From Bacteroidales bacterium (lineage in GTDB: Bacteria; Bacteroidota; Bacteroidia; Bacteroidales; JAFGXI01), in assembly GCA_016936665.1 (NCBI GenBank), contig JAFGXI010000037.1, positions 1 to 59,786 on the forward strand: a stretch of 59,786 nucleotides of DNA, given 5' to 3'. Positions 9,988 to 19,231 of this stretch are shown one piece after another (positions within the stretch are counted from its first letter, which is position 1; every line of letters begins with the position of its first letter). The notes under the pieces are model-generated. The model was given only the letters and a program-made list of their open reading frames with translations. It was not told the DNA's origin and searched no databases. A program made the position numbers and the translations under genes.

Positions 9988-10536
9988 ATGAAAATATACA
10001 AATTAATATTCCATTCATTAGAAGAAGAAAAATTTATACTATCTGCTACTTTCAGCGAGCATTTATTGTTTAGCGATTTGCATAAAGGCATTCAAAAAGC
10101 GTTACTATTCGACCCAATGCAAATGGCCTCATTTTTCTTACATCATCCTACAGAAGAGGAAATCGAAATTGCACTATTTGATATGGGCAACAACGATAAA
10201 AGTTTATTGATGGATGAAGAACGAGTTGGAGATCATATAGACTACAAAGGCCAGCGTTTGATTTACTTATTCGATTTCTTTTCTGAACGTTCTTTAATTG
10301 CTGAAGTTGAAGCCATTGAAAATCAAGATAAAGAAATATTCAATATTGATGTTAAAGGCCCCATCCCTCAACAAATTTTAATCGACTCCGAAAACATTGA
10401 ACATTTAATGGATGGGTATCAAGAAGATGCCTATGACGATGATTTTAAAGACGAGTTTGATAACGATTTTGATCAAGACGAATTTGGCAACGATGAGTTC
10501 AATTTCGACGAAATGAGCGAATCTGAGAACTATTAA
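9988..10536 (+). CDS. pRiA4b ORF-3-like (TnpR-passenger) domain protein with acidic tail
   Basis: The first ~130 residues fit the plasmid pRiA4b ORF-3-like domain (IS1096 passenger TnpR family): MKIYKLIFHSLEEEKFILSA opens the fold, FSDLHKGIQKALLFD and MASFFL follow, and QRLIYLFDFFSERSLIAEVE is the conserved core. The molecular role of this domain is unknown. The last ~35 residues are almost entirely Asp, Glu, Phe and Asn in a loose repeat (DDDFKDEF, DNDFDQDEF, GNDEFNFDEM), a strongly acidic tail. The start is taken at 9988 because the extension upstream shows no similarity to the domain. It ends 6 bp before miaA and is likely cotranscribed with it. Confidence 0.75.
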   Translation: MKIYKLIFHSLEEEKFILSATFSEHLLFSDLHKGIQKALLFDPMQMASFFLHHPTEEEIEIALFDMGNNDKSLLMDEERVGDHIDYKGQRLIYLFDFFSERSLIAEVEAIENQDKEIFNIDVKGPIPQQILIDSENIEHLMDGYQEDAYDDDFKDEFDNDFDQDEFGNDEFNFDEMSESENY

Positions 10537-10542
10537 GCATCG

Positions 10543-11442
10543 ATGAAGGCTGTAGTTATTGTTACCGGCCCTACCGGCATAGGGAAAACCAGTCTTAGCA
10601 TTCGCTTAGCACAATATTTTAATAGTGAAATTATATCTGCCGATTCTCGGCAGATATATCAAGAAATGAGCATTGGTACCGCTGTTCCTTCAAAAGCAGA
10701 GTTATCGCAGATAAAGCATCATTTAATTCAACATGTTTCTATAAAAGATTACTATAATGTGAGTCGTTTTGAGCAAGAATCGCTAAATGTTGCTAATCAA
10801 CTTCTTCAAAAAAATCCTATTGTTTTTTTAACCGGAGGAACCGGCTTATATATCGATGCTTTTTGTAAAGGGATTGACCAAATGCCCGATCCCAACCCAG
10901 AAATTAGACAAAGTGTGAATCAACTGTTCAACAACAAAGGAATAGAGGCTTTACAAGATCTTTTAAAAGAATGTGATCCTGAATATTATAAAACAGTAGA
11001 TTTAAATAATCAAGCACGCTTGATAAGAGCCATAGAAGTTTATAAGCAAACGGGCAAGCCAATCAGTTCGTTCCACCAACAACAAACATTGGTTACAAGA
11101 CCTTTTAAAATAATAAAACTTGCACTAGATATGCCTAGAGCCGATCTGTACTCGCGCATTAATAACAGGGTATTGCAAATGTTGAATGAAGGGTTAATTG
11201 AAGAAGCCAAACGTCTGTTCCCTTATCGAGCTTTATCAGCCTTAAAAACAGTTGGATATCAAGAATTATTTTCTGCTTTCGAAGGACAAATTAGCATTGA
11301 AGAAGGGGTTGAGCAAATTCAAAATCACAGTCGTAAATACGCAAGGAAACAATTGTCTTGGATTCGAAGAGACTCGGAATTTCAATGGTTCTTGCCAGAC
11401 CAATTTGAGGAGATTAAAACTTATATAAAAGATAATATTTGA
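10543..11442 (+). CDS. miaA: tRNA dimethylallyltransferase
   Basis: MiaA transfers a dimethylallyl group to N6 of A37 in tRNAs reading codons that start with U, which improves decoding. The 299-residue protein has the P-loop GPTGIGKTSLS at residues 8-18, the ADSRQIYQEMSIGTA motif that contacts the anticodon loop, LTGGTGLYIDAF, and the C-terminal RKYARKQLSWIRRD basic region. All key elements are present and the length is normal. It follows the pRiA4b-like gene by 6 bp and converges on the OmpA-family gene with a 31-bp gap. Confidence 0.96.
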   Translation: MKAVVIVTGPTGIGKTSLSIRLAQYFNSEIISADSRQIYQEMSIGTAVPSKAELSQIKHHLIQHVSIKDYYNVSRFEQESLNVANQLLQKNPIVFLTGGTGLYIDAFCKGIDQMPDPNPEIRQSVNQLFNNKGIEALQDLLKECDPEYYKTVDLNNQARLIRAIEVYKQTGKPISSFHQQQTLVTRPFKIIKLALDMPRADLYSRINNRVLQMLNEGLIEEAKRLFPYRALSALKTVGYQELFSAFEGQISIEEGVEQIQNHSRKYARKQLSWIRRDSEFQWFLPDQFEEIKTYIKDNI

Positions 11443-11473
11443 ATTGAGTAATGCTTTGCAAATTTCGAGTTAT

Positions 11474-14044
11474 TTAGTACTTCTTCAAGTTTTTTACCAA
11501 AATTATAAAGGCATCTTTTAACTCTTGCTCATCTCCTATAGATTTTTTAGCATCGAGGGCTTCTTGGCGTGTTGCATAAGAACCGTACACATATCGGTAG
11601 AATCCATCTTTTCCTTTGTATACTTCCACATTAGATAATTTTGTAAATGTAGAGGGCTCGACTTTCTGACGAAGCGCTTTAATTTGAATGGTAAACTCTC
11701 CACTTTCTATCTCAGGCTTGGCAATTATTTCGTCTGTTGATGTTTTTTCTACAATTTGAGCATTTTTAAACCCGGCATCTACCAGGGCATTTAAATCTTT
11801 TAATGCATCTGCTTTAGAAGGATAGCCTGTCAAATAAAAATAATATTTATCTTCTTCTTGTTTTTGCAACACAGATTTTAATTTTTCAACATCGACAGTA
11901 CTAGGTAGTTTGCTTTCTAATTCTTGCTTAGTTAACGCTTGATCGGCAACAATCCACAACAGCGAACTTGCTTGGTTTTGATATTTTAATTTTTTAGGAA
12001 CTTTGATTTCTTCAACAACGATTCTATCGCCATTATAGTTCATTAACTTAATCTCAACACGTCTGTTTAACTGTCTGCCTTCAGGATTATCGGAACCATC
12101 GGGGTTATTATTTATTGCTATTGGATTGCTTTCTCCTTTACCTACTGCTACGAACCTTTGGCTACTAATACCTTTAGTTATTAAATAATCGACTACTGAT
12201 TTGGCTCTTCTTTCTGATAATTTTTGATTAAATTCTGCATTACTAACAGCGTCGGTATATCCAATTACTTCGATATACAAGTCTGTGTTCTCAGTCATTA
12301 TATCATGTAATTTCTCAATTTCTATTTGTGCTTCTTTTGTTAAATCCGATTTGCCATAATCGAAAAATACATTTTTAATGACATAATATTGACCTTTAGA
12401 AACTGCGATTGGTTTAAGGGTAACATTTAGTGTAAACTCAGTTTTTGCAAAAATTTTAGGGATTAATACATATTCTGTTCTAGGTTCGTAACCAGGAGCA
12501 AAATAATTAACTTTAAAACTACCCGCAGAAATAACTGTTTTATAAGCCCCATTATCTAAATTAACATTTACAAAATTGAGCGTATCGCCATTATCGTTAT
12601 TAATGATAGTAATTTTAGCACCACTATACAGCGGCCAATTATTGTCTTCAATTCCCATAATCCCTTTAAACTCAATTTCTGTAGAATCTGTTCCGGGAGT
12701 TGGTACTTTAATTCTGAAAATGTCGTTGGTTTGCATTGTCCCTCTATCGTTGTTATTTAATGGGAAAATAGCATATTCTCCATTTCTTCGTGGTAAATAA
12801 AACAAATCGTTCCCAACTGTATTTAATGGATAACCTAGATTCATAGGAGATGTCCAATTACCATTATCGAGCAAGCTAGAATAGAAAATATCGAAGCCCC
12901 CCATTCCATAATGGCCTTGAGAACTGAAATACAACACCTTACCATTATTTACTACGTAAGGCGTTTCTTCGTCATATATGGAATTGATTGTTGGTCCAAG
13001 ATTTATTGCAGGTCCCCAATCCTGAGCTTCTTCGTCGAACTCAGATTTGTATACATCTAAACCTCCATAACCACCAGGTCTGTCTGATGTAAAAAATAGC
13101 GTTTTACCATCTTCTGTAATCGAAGCGTGCGACTCCCAATTTGAAGAATTAATATTTTTATTTAGTTTCCTCATCTTAGTCCATTTATCTCTTTCGTAAG
13201 AAGTGACATAAATATTACCATTATCGTTGTCGTCTCGAACAACATATAATGTTTTACCATCACCAGTTATCGAAGTAGGTACTGCGTGTTTTCCTGCTTT
13301 TATTTCTTCATTAATAATAATTGGCTGAGTCCAACCCGTGTCTGTAAAATGGGTGAAATAAATGTTATCCATTTTATAATCAACATTCATTGCAGCCATA
13401 TTAATATCTGGTGAAAAGGTATTGTTTTTACCGGAGGTGTAAACTATCACATCTTCTTCGTAGTTTACAACAGGGCAGTTTTCCACTTTAGCATCTGAGT
13501 TCACAATATCGTTTAAGCTCTCTATCTCAAAACCGACAGGAACACTAATTAGCTCTTTAGCGTTGTGGCAAGCTTGGCTTTCGCGTTTGACAAAATCAAT
13601 ATAAAAATAATCGGTAGGTGGTAAATAAGATATAAAACGTTCGTATACTACAACTGCTTTGTCGAACTCGTGATTGTATCTGTGTGCATTTCCTAAGTAA
13701 AATAGTGCTTCGTATGGTGCTTTGTTTTCTTTAAATGAACCTTCGTTGTATTGATCGGTCATGTTTTCGGTTGCACGTTCTAAAAACAGGATAGCGTCTT
13801 CGCGTTTAAACCTATTATTATCTGTAAGATGTAATATACTCTGACCTATGCGGTAATTTAAATTCGAATTTGTGCTATCGTATTTATAGTTTTCGAGATA
13901 AAGATCAAGAGCATCGTCGAATTCTTCATACAAATAATGATATTCTGCCTCGATAAAGTTTTCACGCAAAACATCTTCATCTTGTGCTAACAAGATTGAA
14001 GAAATCGCAAAAAACAAACATAAAAGCCTATATTTCAGTAGCAT
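11474..14044 (-). CDS. OmpA-family protein with TPR, PD40 repeats and C-terminal SPOR-like domains (PorE-like)
   Basis: This 856-residue exported protein has a signal peptide (1-20), N-terminal tetratricopeptide helices (about 25-170), a beta-propeller made of PD40/WD40-like repeats (DGKTLFFTSDRPGGYGGLDVY, then GKVLYFSSQGHYGMGGFDIF), a carboxypeptidase-regulatory-like domain (about 455-545), and an OmpA peptidoglycan-binding domain (about 560-680; NVFFDYGKSDL, GYTD, LSERRAKSVVDYL). The first four parts in this order match PorE of the type IX secretion system. The remaining ~170 residues add two SPOR-like repeats (DKYYFYLTGYPSKADALKDL and FTIQIKAL...YRYVYGSYATRQEA), a second class of peptidoglycan-binding module. 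It probably anchors an outer-membrane complex to the cell wall. Confidence 0.85.
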   Translation of the reverse strand: MLLKYRLLCLFFAISSILLAQDEDVLRENFIEAEYHYLYEEFDDALDLYLENYKYDSTNSNLNYRIGQSILHLTDNNRFKREDAILFLERATENMTDQYNEGSFKENKAPYEALFYLGNAHRYNHEFDKAVVVYERFISYLPPTDYFYIDFVKRESQACHNAKELISVPVGFEIESLNDIVNSDAKVENCPVVNYEEDVIVYTSGKNNTFSPDINMAAMNVDYKMDNIYFTHFTDTGWTQPIIINEEIKAGKHAVPTSITGDGKTLYVVRDDNDNGNIYVTSYERDKWTKMRKLNKNINSSNWESHASITEDGKTLFFTSDRPGGYGGLDVYKSEFDEEAQDWGPAINLGPTINSIYDEETPYVVNNGKVLYFSSQGHYGMGGFDIFYSSLLDNGNWTSPMNLGYPLNTVGNDLFYLPRRNGEYAIFPLNNNDRGTMQTNDIFRIKVPTPGTDSTEIEFKGIMGIEDNNWPLYSGAKITIINNDNGDTLNFVNVNLDNGAYKTVISAGSFKVNYFAPGYEPRTEYVLIPKIFAKTEFTLNVTLKPIAVSKGQYYVIKNVFFDYGKSDLTKEAQIEIEKLHDIMTENTDLYIEVIGYTDAVSNAEFNQKLSERRAKSVVDYLITKGISSQRFVAVGKGESNPIAINNNPDGSDNPEGRQLNRRVEIKLMNYNGDRIVVEEIKVPKKLKYQNQASSLLWIVADQALTKQELESKLPSTVDVEKLKSVLQKQEEDKYYFYLTGYPSKADALKDLNALVDAGFKNAQIVEKTSTDEIIAKPEIESGEFTIQIKALRQKVEPSTFTKLSNVEVYKGKDGFYRYVYGSYATRQEALDAKKSIGDEQELKDAFIILVKNLKKY

Positions 14045-14157
14045 AAGCTAGTTAAAATTATATTATTATTGGGTATTAGGTCGGTTCGAATAGATTGTTA
14101 ACCATCTATACGAATATAAAAGTAATGATATCTTAGTAAAATGCATCTTTTTTCGCA

Positions 14158-14193
14158 TAAAAAAATCTCCACATCTTTTTTGATGTAGAGATT
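14158..14193 (-). terminator. Rho-independent terminator after sucC
   Basis: Arms at 14164-14175 and 14182-14193 pair over 12 positions with one G-T wobble on the RNA of the minus strand, around a 6-nt loop, followed by a T run. It lies 21 bp after the sucC stop. Confidence 0.75.
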
Positions 14194-14214
14194 CTTGTAT
14201 TTGCTTGGCTACAA

Positions 14215-15426
14215 TTAAGCCATTACTTCTTTAACTAAATTGGCTGCTTCTTGCAATGTTATAGCAGAATGTACTTTTAAACCAGAGTTATCTATTAATT
14301 CTTTGCCTTCTTCTGCATTAGTGCCTTGTAGTCTTACAATAACAGGAATGTTAATTTCACCAATTGATTTATATGCTTCTACTACTCCCGCAGCAACTCT
14401 ATCGCAACGAACAATACCACCAAAAATATTAAGTAATATAGCTTTTACATTAGGATCCTGAAGAATAATTCTGAAACCAGCTTCTACAGTTTTTGCATTT
14501 GCAGCTCCACCTACATCAAGGAAGTTGGCTGGATCTCCACCTGAAAGTTTTATAATATCCATGGTTGCCATAGCAAGACCGGCGCCATTTACCATACAAC
14601 CAACATTACCTTCTAATTTAATAAAGTTAAGATCATGTTTCCCTGCTTCAACTTCTGCTGGATCTTCTTCTGTTATATCTCTTAACTCAGCATAACTAGG
14701 ATGTCTGAATAAAGCATTGTCATCTAAGTTTACTTTAGCATCTACAGCAATTATTCGATCATCAGATGTTTTTAAAACAGGATTGATTTCGAACAACGAA
14801 GAATCTGTACCAACATAAGCTGAATATAAAGCTGTAACAAATTTGATCATTTCTTTGAATGCTTTGCCACTTAAGCCTAAATTGAATGCTATTTTTCGGG
14901 CTTGAAATGCTTGAATGCCGACTTTAGGATCAATTTCTTCTTTAAAAATTAAGTGTGGAGTTTTTTCTGCTACAGTTTCGATATCCATACCTCCTTCTGT
15001 AGAATACATAATTACGTTTCTTCCTGTTTGTCTATTTAATAAAACAGACATATAGAACTCCGCAGTTGCAGATTCGCCAGGATAGTAGACATCTTGAGCT
15101 ACTAGAACTTGATTTACTTTTTTTCCGGTTTCACCTGTTTGTTTAGTTACCAAAACACCGCCTAAAATACCTTTAGCAATTTCTTCTACTTTATCAATGC
15201 CTTTTGCCAGTACAACACCGTGAGATCCTGTTTCTTTAACAACTCCTTTTCCTCTACCTCCGGCGTGAATTTGCGCTTTCACAACATACCATTCTGTGCC
15301 TGTTTCGCTTGTTAACGCTTTTGCTTGATCTACTGCTTCTTTTGGAGTCCTAGCTACTTTCCCTTCTTGAATAGCAACTCCGAAACTTTTCAATATTTCC
15401 TTTGCTTGATACTCGTGTATGTTCAT
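14215..15426 (-). CDS. sucC: Succinyl-CoA synthetase beta subunit (ADP-forming)
   Basis: SucC forms, with SucD, the TCA-cycle enzyme that interconverts succinyl-CoA and succinate with substrate-level nucleotide phosphorylation. The 403 residues open with MNIHEYQAKEILKSFGV, followed by the ATP-grasp domain with KAQIHAGGRGKG, and the C-terminal ligase-CoA domain with NIFGGIVRCDRVA and VRLQGTNAEEG. No sucD is adjacent, so the alpha subunit must be encoded elsewhere. A TAnnTTTG-type element (TAAATTTG, minus strand, 15455-15462) lies 29 bp upstream of the ATG and is a plausible promoter. Confidence 0.97.
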   Translation of the reverse strand: MNIHEYQAKEILKSFGVAIQEGKVARTPKEAVDQAKALTSETGTEWYVVKAQIHAGGRGKGVVKETGSHGVVLAKGIDKVEEIAKGILGGVLVTKQTGETGKKVNQVLVAQDVYYPGESATAEFYMSVLLNRQTGRNVIMYSTEGGMDIETVAEKTPHLIFKEEIDPKVGIQAFQARKIAFNLGLSGKAFKEMIKFVTALYSAYVGTDSSLFEINPVLKTSDDRIIAVDAKVNLDDNALFRHPSYAELRDITEEDPAEVEAGKHDLNFIKLEGNVGCMVNGAGLAMATMDIIKLSGGDPANFLDVGGAANAKTVEAGFRIILQDPNVKAILLNIFGGIVRCDRVAAGVVEAYKSIGEINIPVIVRLQGTNAEEGKELIDNSGLKVHSAITLQEAANLVKEVMA

Positions 15427-15454
15427 TGTACTGGTTGTTTATTAATTTTTCATC

Positions 15455-15462
15455 CAAATTTA
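15455..15462 (-). promoter_or_regulatory. Candidate sucC promoter (-7 element)
   Basis: On the minus strand the sequence reads TAAATTTG, an exact TAnnTTTG match 29 bp before the sucC ATG. No clear -33 TTG is present at the usual spacing, so the call is tentative. Confidence 0.4.
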
Positions 15463-15532
15463 AACAAAACATCCGACATATTAAATCTACATATAGAGAT
15501 TTGCAGATATTTTTATTTTAATTTAATGTATT

Positions 15533-16585
15533 TTACAACATATGTTCACCCTCATCTAGGGTGAAGGTAAATGAACTGCCTCGTCCAATTTTACTGCTTA
15601 CGTTTATAGTTTGCTTATGCGCTTCGACAATATGTTTGCAGATTGACAAACCTAAACCTGTACCTCCTAATTCCTTGCTTCTGCTTTTATCAACTCTATA
15701 AAAACGCTCAAAAATTCGAGGCAAGTCTTTATCTGCAATGCCAATACCATTATCAGAAACCTCAACCATTATTATTTTATCGAGCGGATATAATTTTATT
15801 TCTGTGAGCCCATTTTCTTGTCCATAGTTTATCGAATTAACAACAAGGTTTAATATGACTTGGTAAATTAATTTTTTATCGGCTTTTACATAATACTGAT
15901 CTGATTCATTATTTAACACTGAAAGGTTTATGCCTTTTGCCGATGCACGCACATCTTGCATTTCAACAATCTCTCTTACAACTTGCATTATATCGAACCG
16001 TTCGATATTTAATATGAGCTCGCCAGATTCTAGTCTGCTTATTGAGATTAAATCTTCAACAATTGAAATCATCCGATCGATGCTTTTTTCTGTTCGAACG
16101 AGATATTTCATATTGATATTAGGATCGTTTAAACCTCCATCGATAAGAGTACTGATATATCCTTGTATAGTAAATATTGGGGTTTTTAATTCGTGGGATA
16201 CGTCGCCTAAAAATTCTTTTCGATATTTTTCCATCTGTCTTAACTGTGTAATCTGCTTCGTCTTTTCTTTTGCCCACAAATCCACTTCCATTCCTAAGTT
16301 CTTTGTAAATTCAGCGTCTTCAAGATCTTCGGAAATTTCAATGGTATTTGCATTTACAGTTCTTATTATTCTATAGATAGGTTTAATAATATCCACATAA
16401 AATTTATTAGTAAAATAAGTTGTAATCCAGAAAATAAGTAAGAAGAGAGATAAAGATACCGTCAGTAATATGCTCCATTTTTGCGTTAATACATCCCATA
16501 ACAAAATTACACTTAAGAGCATAAACAAAGCAGATGCAATAAATGCAGTGAGTATATTAATTTTTTTGGGACTTAGTGTTTTCAT
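15533..16585 (-). CDS. PhoR-type sensor histidine kinase
   Basis: This 350-residue membrane kinase has two transmembrane helices (about residues 10-28 and 37-58), a short HAMP-like linker, the dimerisation and phosphoacceptor helix with SHELKTP (His near 131), and a complete HATPase domain with N box (NLVVNSINYG), G1 (DNGIGIADKD), F box (IFERFYRVDKSRS) and G2 (GTGLGLSICKH). The sensing part between the helices is almost absent, so it probably senses through the membrane or by a partner. I choose ATG 16585 because the longer start at 16612 lies inside the gldN terminator. No response regulator is adjacent, so it is an orphan in this window. Confidence 0.88.
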   Translation of the reverse strand: MKTLSPKKINILTAFIASALFMLLSVILLWDVLTQKWSILLTVSLSLFLLIFWITTYFTNKFYVDIIKPIYRIIRTVNANTIEISEDLEDAEFTKNLGMEVDLWAKEKTKQITQLRQMEKYRKEFLGDVSHELKTPIFTIQGYISTLIDGGLNDPNINMKYLVRTEKSIDRMISIVEDLISISRLESGELILNIERFDIMQVVREIVEMQDVRASAKGINLSVLNNESDQYYVKADKKLIYQVILNLVVNSINYGQENGLTEIKLYPLDKIIMVEVSDNGIGIADKDLPRIFERFYRVDKSRSKELGGTGLGLSICKHIVEAHKQTINVSSKIGRGSSFTFTLDEGEHML

Positions 16586-16591
16586 GGATAT

Positions 16592-16617
16592 AAAAAAAGG
16601 TTGGATAACCAACCTTT
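16592..16617 (-). terminator. Rho-independent terminator after gldN
   Basis: AAAGGTTGG (16596-16604) pairs with CCAACCTTT (16609-16617), 9 bp with a 4-nt loop, followed on the minus strand by a T run. It ends the porP-gldKLMN operon 26 bp after gldN and overlaps the falsely long start of the kinase gene. Confidence 0.85.
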
Positions 16618-16642
16618 ATATTTTATTTAACAAATTACAATA

Positions 16643-17503
16643 TTATAATTCCCACAAGTCATGTTCCAACTTAAACATGAAGTCTTGTATTTTTTCGGCT
16701 TCTAATAAAGCATCTTCCCCTTTTTGGTATTCGAGAATTTGTCTATTGTCGTAAACGTTTGTGAATCTGTAAATATGCGAAGCAAATCTTCGTTTAAAGA
16801 ATATGTCATCGAAAGATCTTCTTTCAGAATCGTTGTACGGATTGAAAACCTCCTGAGTAGCAAACCTGTTTCTATAAGCAGGAAAATAAGCCCAAAAAAG
16901 TGTTTTCATAGACATCGATTTTTCATCTGCATCCATACCTTCAGCATTGGTTTCTTTCACATACCTTCTTACAGGACATAAACCTGTAATACGAACTTCC
17001 ATTTTAGCACGTTGTTTATCAAAAAACCATACTTCCTTCATCAACATACGTGTAACTTCATCCGGTCTTGGGTCTTTGTCTGTATATTTCCATACAAACT
17101 CGCCGGTTAATGGATCCTCTTCTTCCAATGAGTCTTTACCTGCACCCAAGTCTTCCATCACCTCTTCTTGCGTTCTGATATTACCAAATTCGTTGTATTC
17201 ATCGAACTCATATACACTAATCCCATCGTCTTTCATACCTGCCAATAATAACTGCACAAGGCTTAAACGATCATCAGTAGGTTTTGTAGGATAGTACAAT
17301 GGATGATTCACTTTTTCTTTTAAGTCAAGTAATCGCCAAATAGTTTTAGACCAAGCTACATCGGCTTCGCGTAAATAATAATATGGGACCGGCTTACGTA
17401 CAGGCACATGTTCTTTTAAATAAATACCATCCAGAACATCTTGTGCATGACCTTGAGTAAAAAAGCCTAATACAACAATTAATACGATACCTAACTTCTT
17501 CAT
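16643..17503 (-). CDS. gldN: Type IX secretion/gliding protein GldN (PorN)
   Basis: GldN/PorN is a periplasmic component of the type IX secretion system; with GldK it forms the ring beneath the outer membrane. The 286-residue protein has a signal peptide (1-20, ...FFTQGHA/QD), the N-terminal YLKEHVPVRKPVPYYYLREADV region and family motifs ITGLCPVRRYV and AYFPAYRNRFATQEVFNPYNDSERRSFDDIFFKRRF. It is the last gene of the operon, 2 bp after gldM, with a strong terminator downstream. Length and motifs are as expected for the family. Confidence 0.95.
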   Translation of the reverse strand: MKKLGIVLIVVLGFFTQGHAQDVLDGIYLKEHVPVRKPVPYYYLREADVAWSKTIWRLLDLKEKVNHPLYYPTKPTDDRLSLVQLLLAGMKDDGISVYEFDEYNEFGNIRTQEEVMEDLGAGKDSLEEEDPLTGEFVWKYTDKDPRPDEVTRMLMKEVWFFDKQRAKMEVRITGLCPVRRYVKETNAEGMDADEKSMSMKTLFWAYFPAYRNRFATQEVFNPYNDSERRSFDDIFFKRRFASHIYRFTNVYDNRQILEYQKGEDALLEAEKIQDFMFKLEHDLWEL

Positions 17504-17505
17504 GA

Positions 17506-19209
17506 TTATTGTAATTTAAGTGACATATCTCTTAGTTTACGAGTACTTCCAGCTACTTTACATGAAATGCTTTCGAAAGTTACACGACTTCCTCTTTTAA
17601 CTTTATCTATTAAAGATTTTTGTTCGCTAGTAAACTGATAAGAGTTTGATTTTTTACTTTGTTCGTATCCCCCAATATTAGCAGAGACTGTAAATCCAGT
17701 AATAACAGCAGTCATTTCGAAATCGAAATTTTCCATTGCAGCTTTCATACCAGAGGCCATTTTTAATTTACTTGCGGCAATACTACCTGTACTCACACCT
17801 GCAATTTCGGCAACTGGATCCGGAACTTTTTTAATCCTGAATTCTTGTTTAGGAAATGATACTCTATTTCCTTGATCATCTGTTGCAGATACACTGATAG
17901 ATGCTGTACCACGAGAATTTACCCATACTTCGTATTCTCCTTTCGATTTGTTTTTTGGTTTTATTGTACCTCCACTCATGCTAGGTTGGATGCTTTCTGC
18001 AGCAAAACCGGGTACTGAGATCGATACAGGATTAGCCACACCAATATAAAATACATTCATCTTTGTTGGAGAAATAACTGCTGCTGGTTTTGCTACCATA
18101 TAACTGGTAAAATATTCATTACCAACTTTTAATGGATAACTAACTACATCTCCAGTAGATGTATTTTTAACTTCGATTATTGATGCATATTTTCTCTCCC
18201 CTAACGCAGAGGCAGGAACTTTATATTTACCAACACCATCGATAACAGGAACTATGGTTGTATCTGCGCCTGGTTTAAACTTAATATTTAAACTGTCAGA
18301 TGTATCCAACTGATCGGCAGGACCAACAATTACCTTAGGATTTGTAGTTGATGACCATGCAGCAACAAACAAATCGGCTTCGTATGCTCCACCTTGAATA
18401 ACATATGTAGATTTTGGAACAACACGAGCTTCAAGGTTATCAAACTTCATATCTGTAGCGCCAATGTTTCCTAACAATTTGTTAAGCGTTGTTGCCTCGG
18501 CATTACGCACAGAGTTTTGTATTTGGGATAAAATAGATACTGTAGCCGCAAGCGGTAAATGGAAAAATTTTGAACTTGCCCAGTTGTTTTCTTCAGGATG
18601 CTCAGAACTTTTTTCTTCAGGATCTTTGGTATCTACACCAAGATCACCAAGATTATCGATACCCTTAACACCTGCAGATTTCATTGCTGATTTTAAATCC
18701 TCGACATACTTTTCTAATTCAGCCCTGAATTCTGGCGCTTTCCCTCCAATTCCATCAGCACTTTCAGTTCCATCTGTTGTACTCATACCCATAAAATAAC
18801 GGGTTGGAGCATCGTAATTATCTTTAGCACCGACATTCATCAGACTAACAGTATCGCCATAAGCATCGTCGATATTATCGCGATTTTCAGTTACATTAAT
18901 AACCTCTTTTTTGAGATTGGCAATGTAATCGAACATTTCTTGAGCACGTTTTTGTACCAAGCCGGCAGCATCGTATGTAGGTTTAACTTTTTGCTTATCT
19001 TGCTCATAAGCAAATGCGATTGCATTCATAGTTGCCGCATTCTTGCTTTCGTAGTTTGCATTGGTTGTAGTTAAACCATTGTTAACAACAACGAACGCAT
19101 TAAGGATCTCTTTCGAGACGTTCAACGCAAGCATTGCCGTCAAGAAAAGATACATCATTCCAATCATTTTCTGTCTCGGGGTTTCCGGACAATTCGCACC
19201 ACCACTCAT
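17506..19209 (-). CDS. gldM: Type IX secretion motor protein GldM (PorM)
   Basis: GldM spans the inner membrane once and reaches through the periplasm; with GldL it forms the proton-driven motor of type IX secretion and gliding. The 567 residues start with the family signature SGGANCPETPRQKMIGMMYLFL, whose hydrophobic part is the single transmembrane helix (about 15-36), followed by a helical domain and several immunoglobulin-like periplasmic domains. The protein is somewhat longer than the ~515 residues usual for PorM/GldM; the excess seems to lie in the first periplasmic domain, which has a charged DPEEKSSEHPEENN loop. It is separated from gldN by 2 bp and from gldL by 22 bp. Confidence 0.95.
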   Translation of the reverse strand: MSGGANCPETPRQKMIGMMYLFLTAMLALNVSKEILNAFVVVNNGLTTTNANYESKNAATMNAIAFAYEQDKQKVKPTYDAAGLVQKRAQEMFDYIANLKKEVINVTENRDNIDDAYGDTVSLMNVGAKDNYDAPTRYFMGMSTTDGTESADGIGGKAPEFRAELEKYVEDLKSAMKSAGVKGIDNLGDLGVDTKDPEEKSSEHPEENNWASSKFFHLPLAATVSILSQIQNSVRNAEATTLNKLLGNIGATDMKFDNLEARVVPKSTYVIQGGAYEADLFVAAWSSTTNPKVIVGPADQLDTSDSLNIKFKPGADTTIVPVIDGVGKYKVPASALGERKYASIIEVKNTSTGDVVSYPLKVGNEYFTSYMVAKPAAVISPTKMNVFYIGVANPVSISVPGFAAESIQPSMSGGTIKPKNKSKGEYEVWVNSRGTASISVSATDDQGNRVSFPKQEFRIKKVPDPVAEIAGVSTGSIAASKLKMASGMKAAMENFDFEMTAVITGFTVSANIGGYEQSKKSNSYQFTSEQKSLIDKVKRGSRVTFESISCKVAGSTRKLRDMSLKLQ

Positions 19210-19231
19210 AATTAATTTCTGTCTTTAGATA

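Noticed and set aside
16586..16612. Nine-residue N-terminal extension of the sensor kinase
   Set aside because: The extension is translated from the gldN terminator hairpin; ATG 16585 is better.
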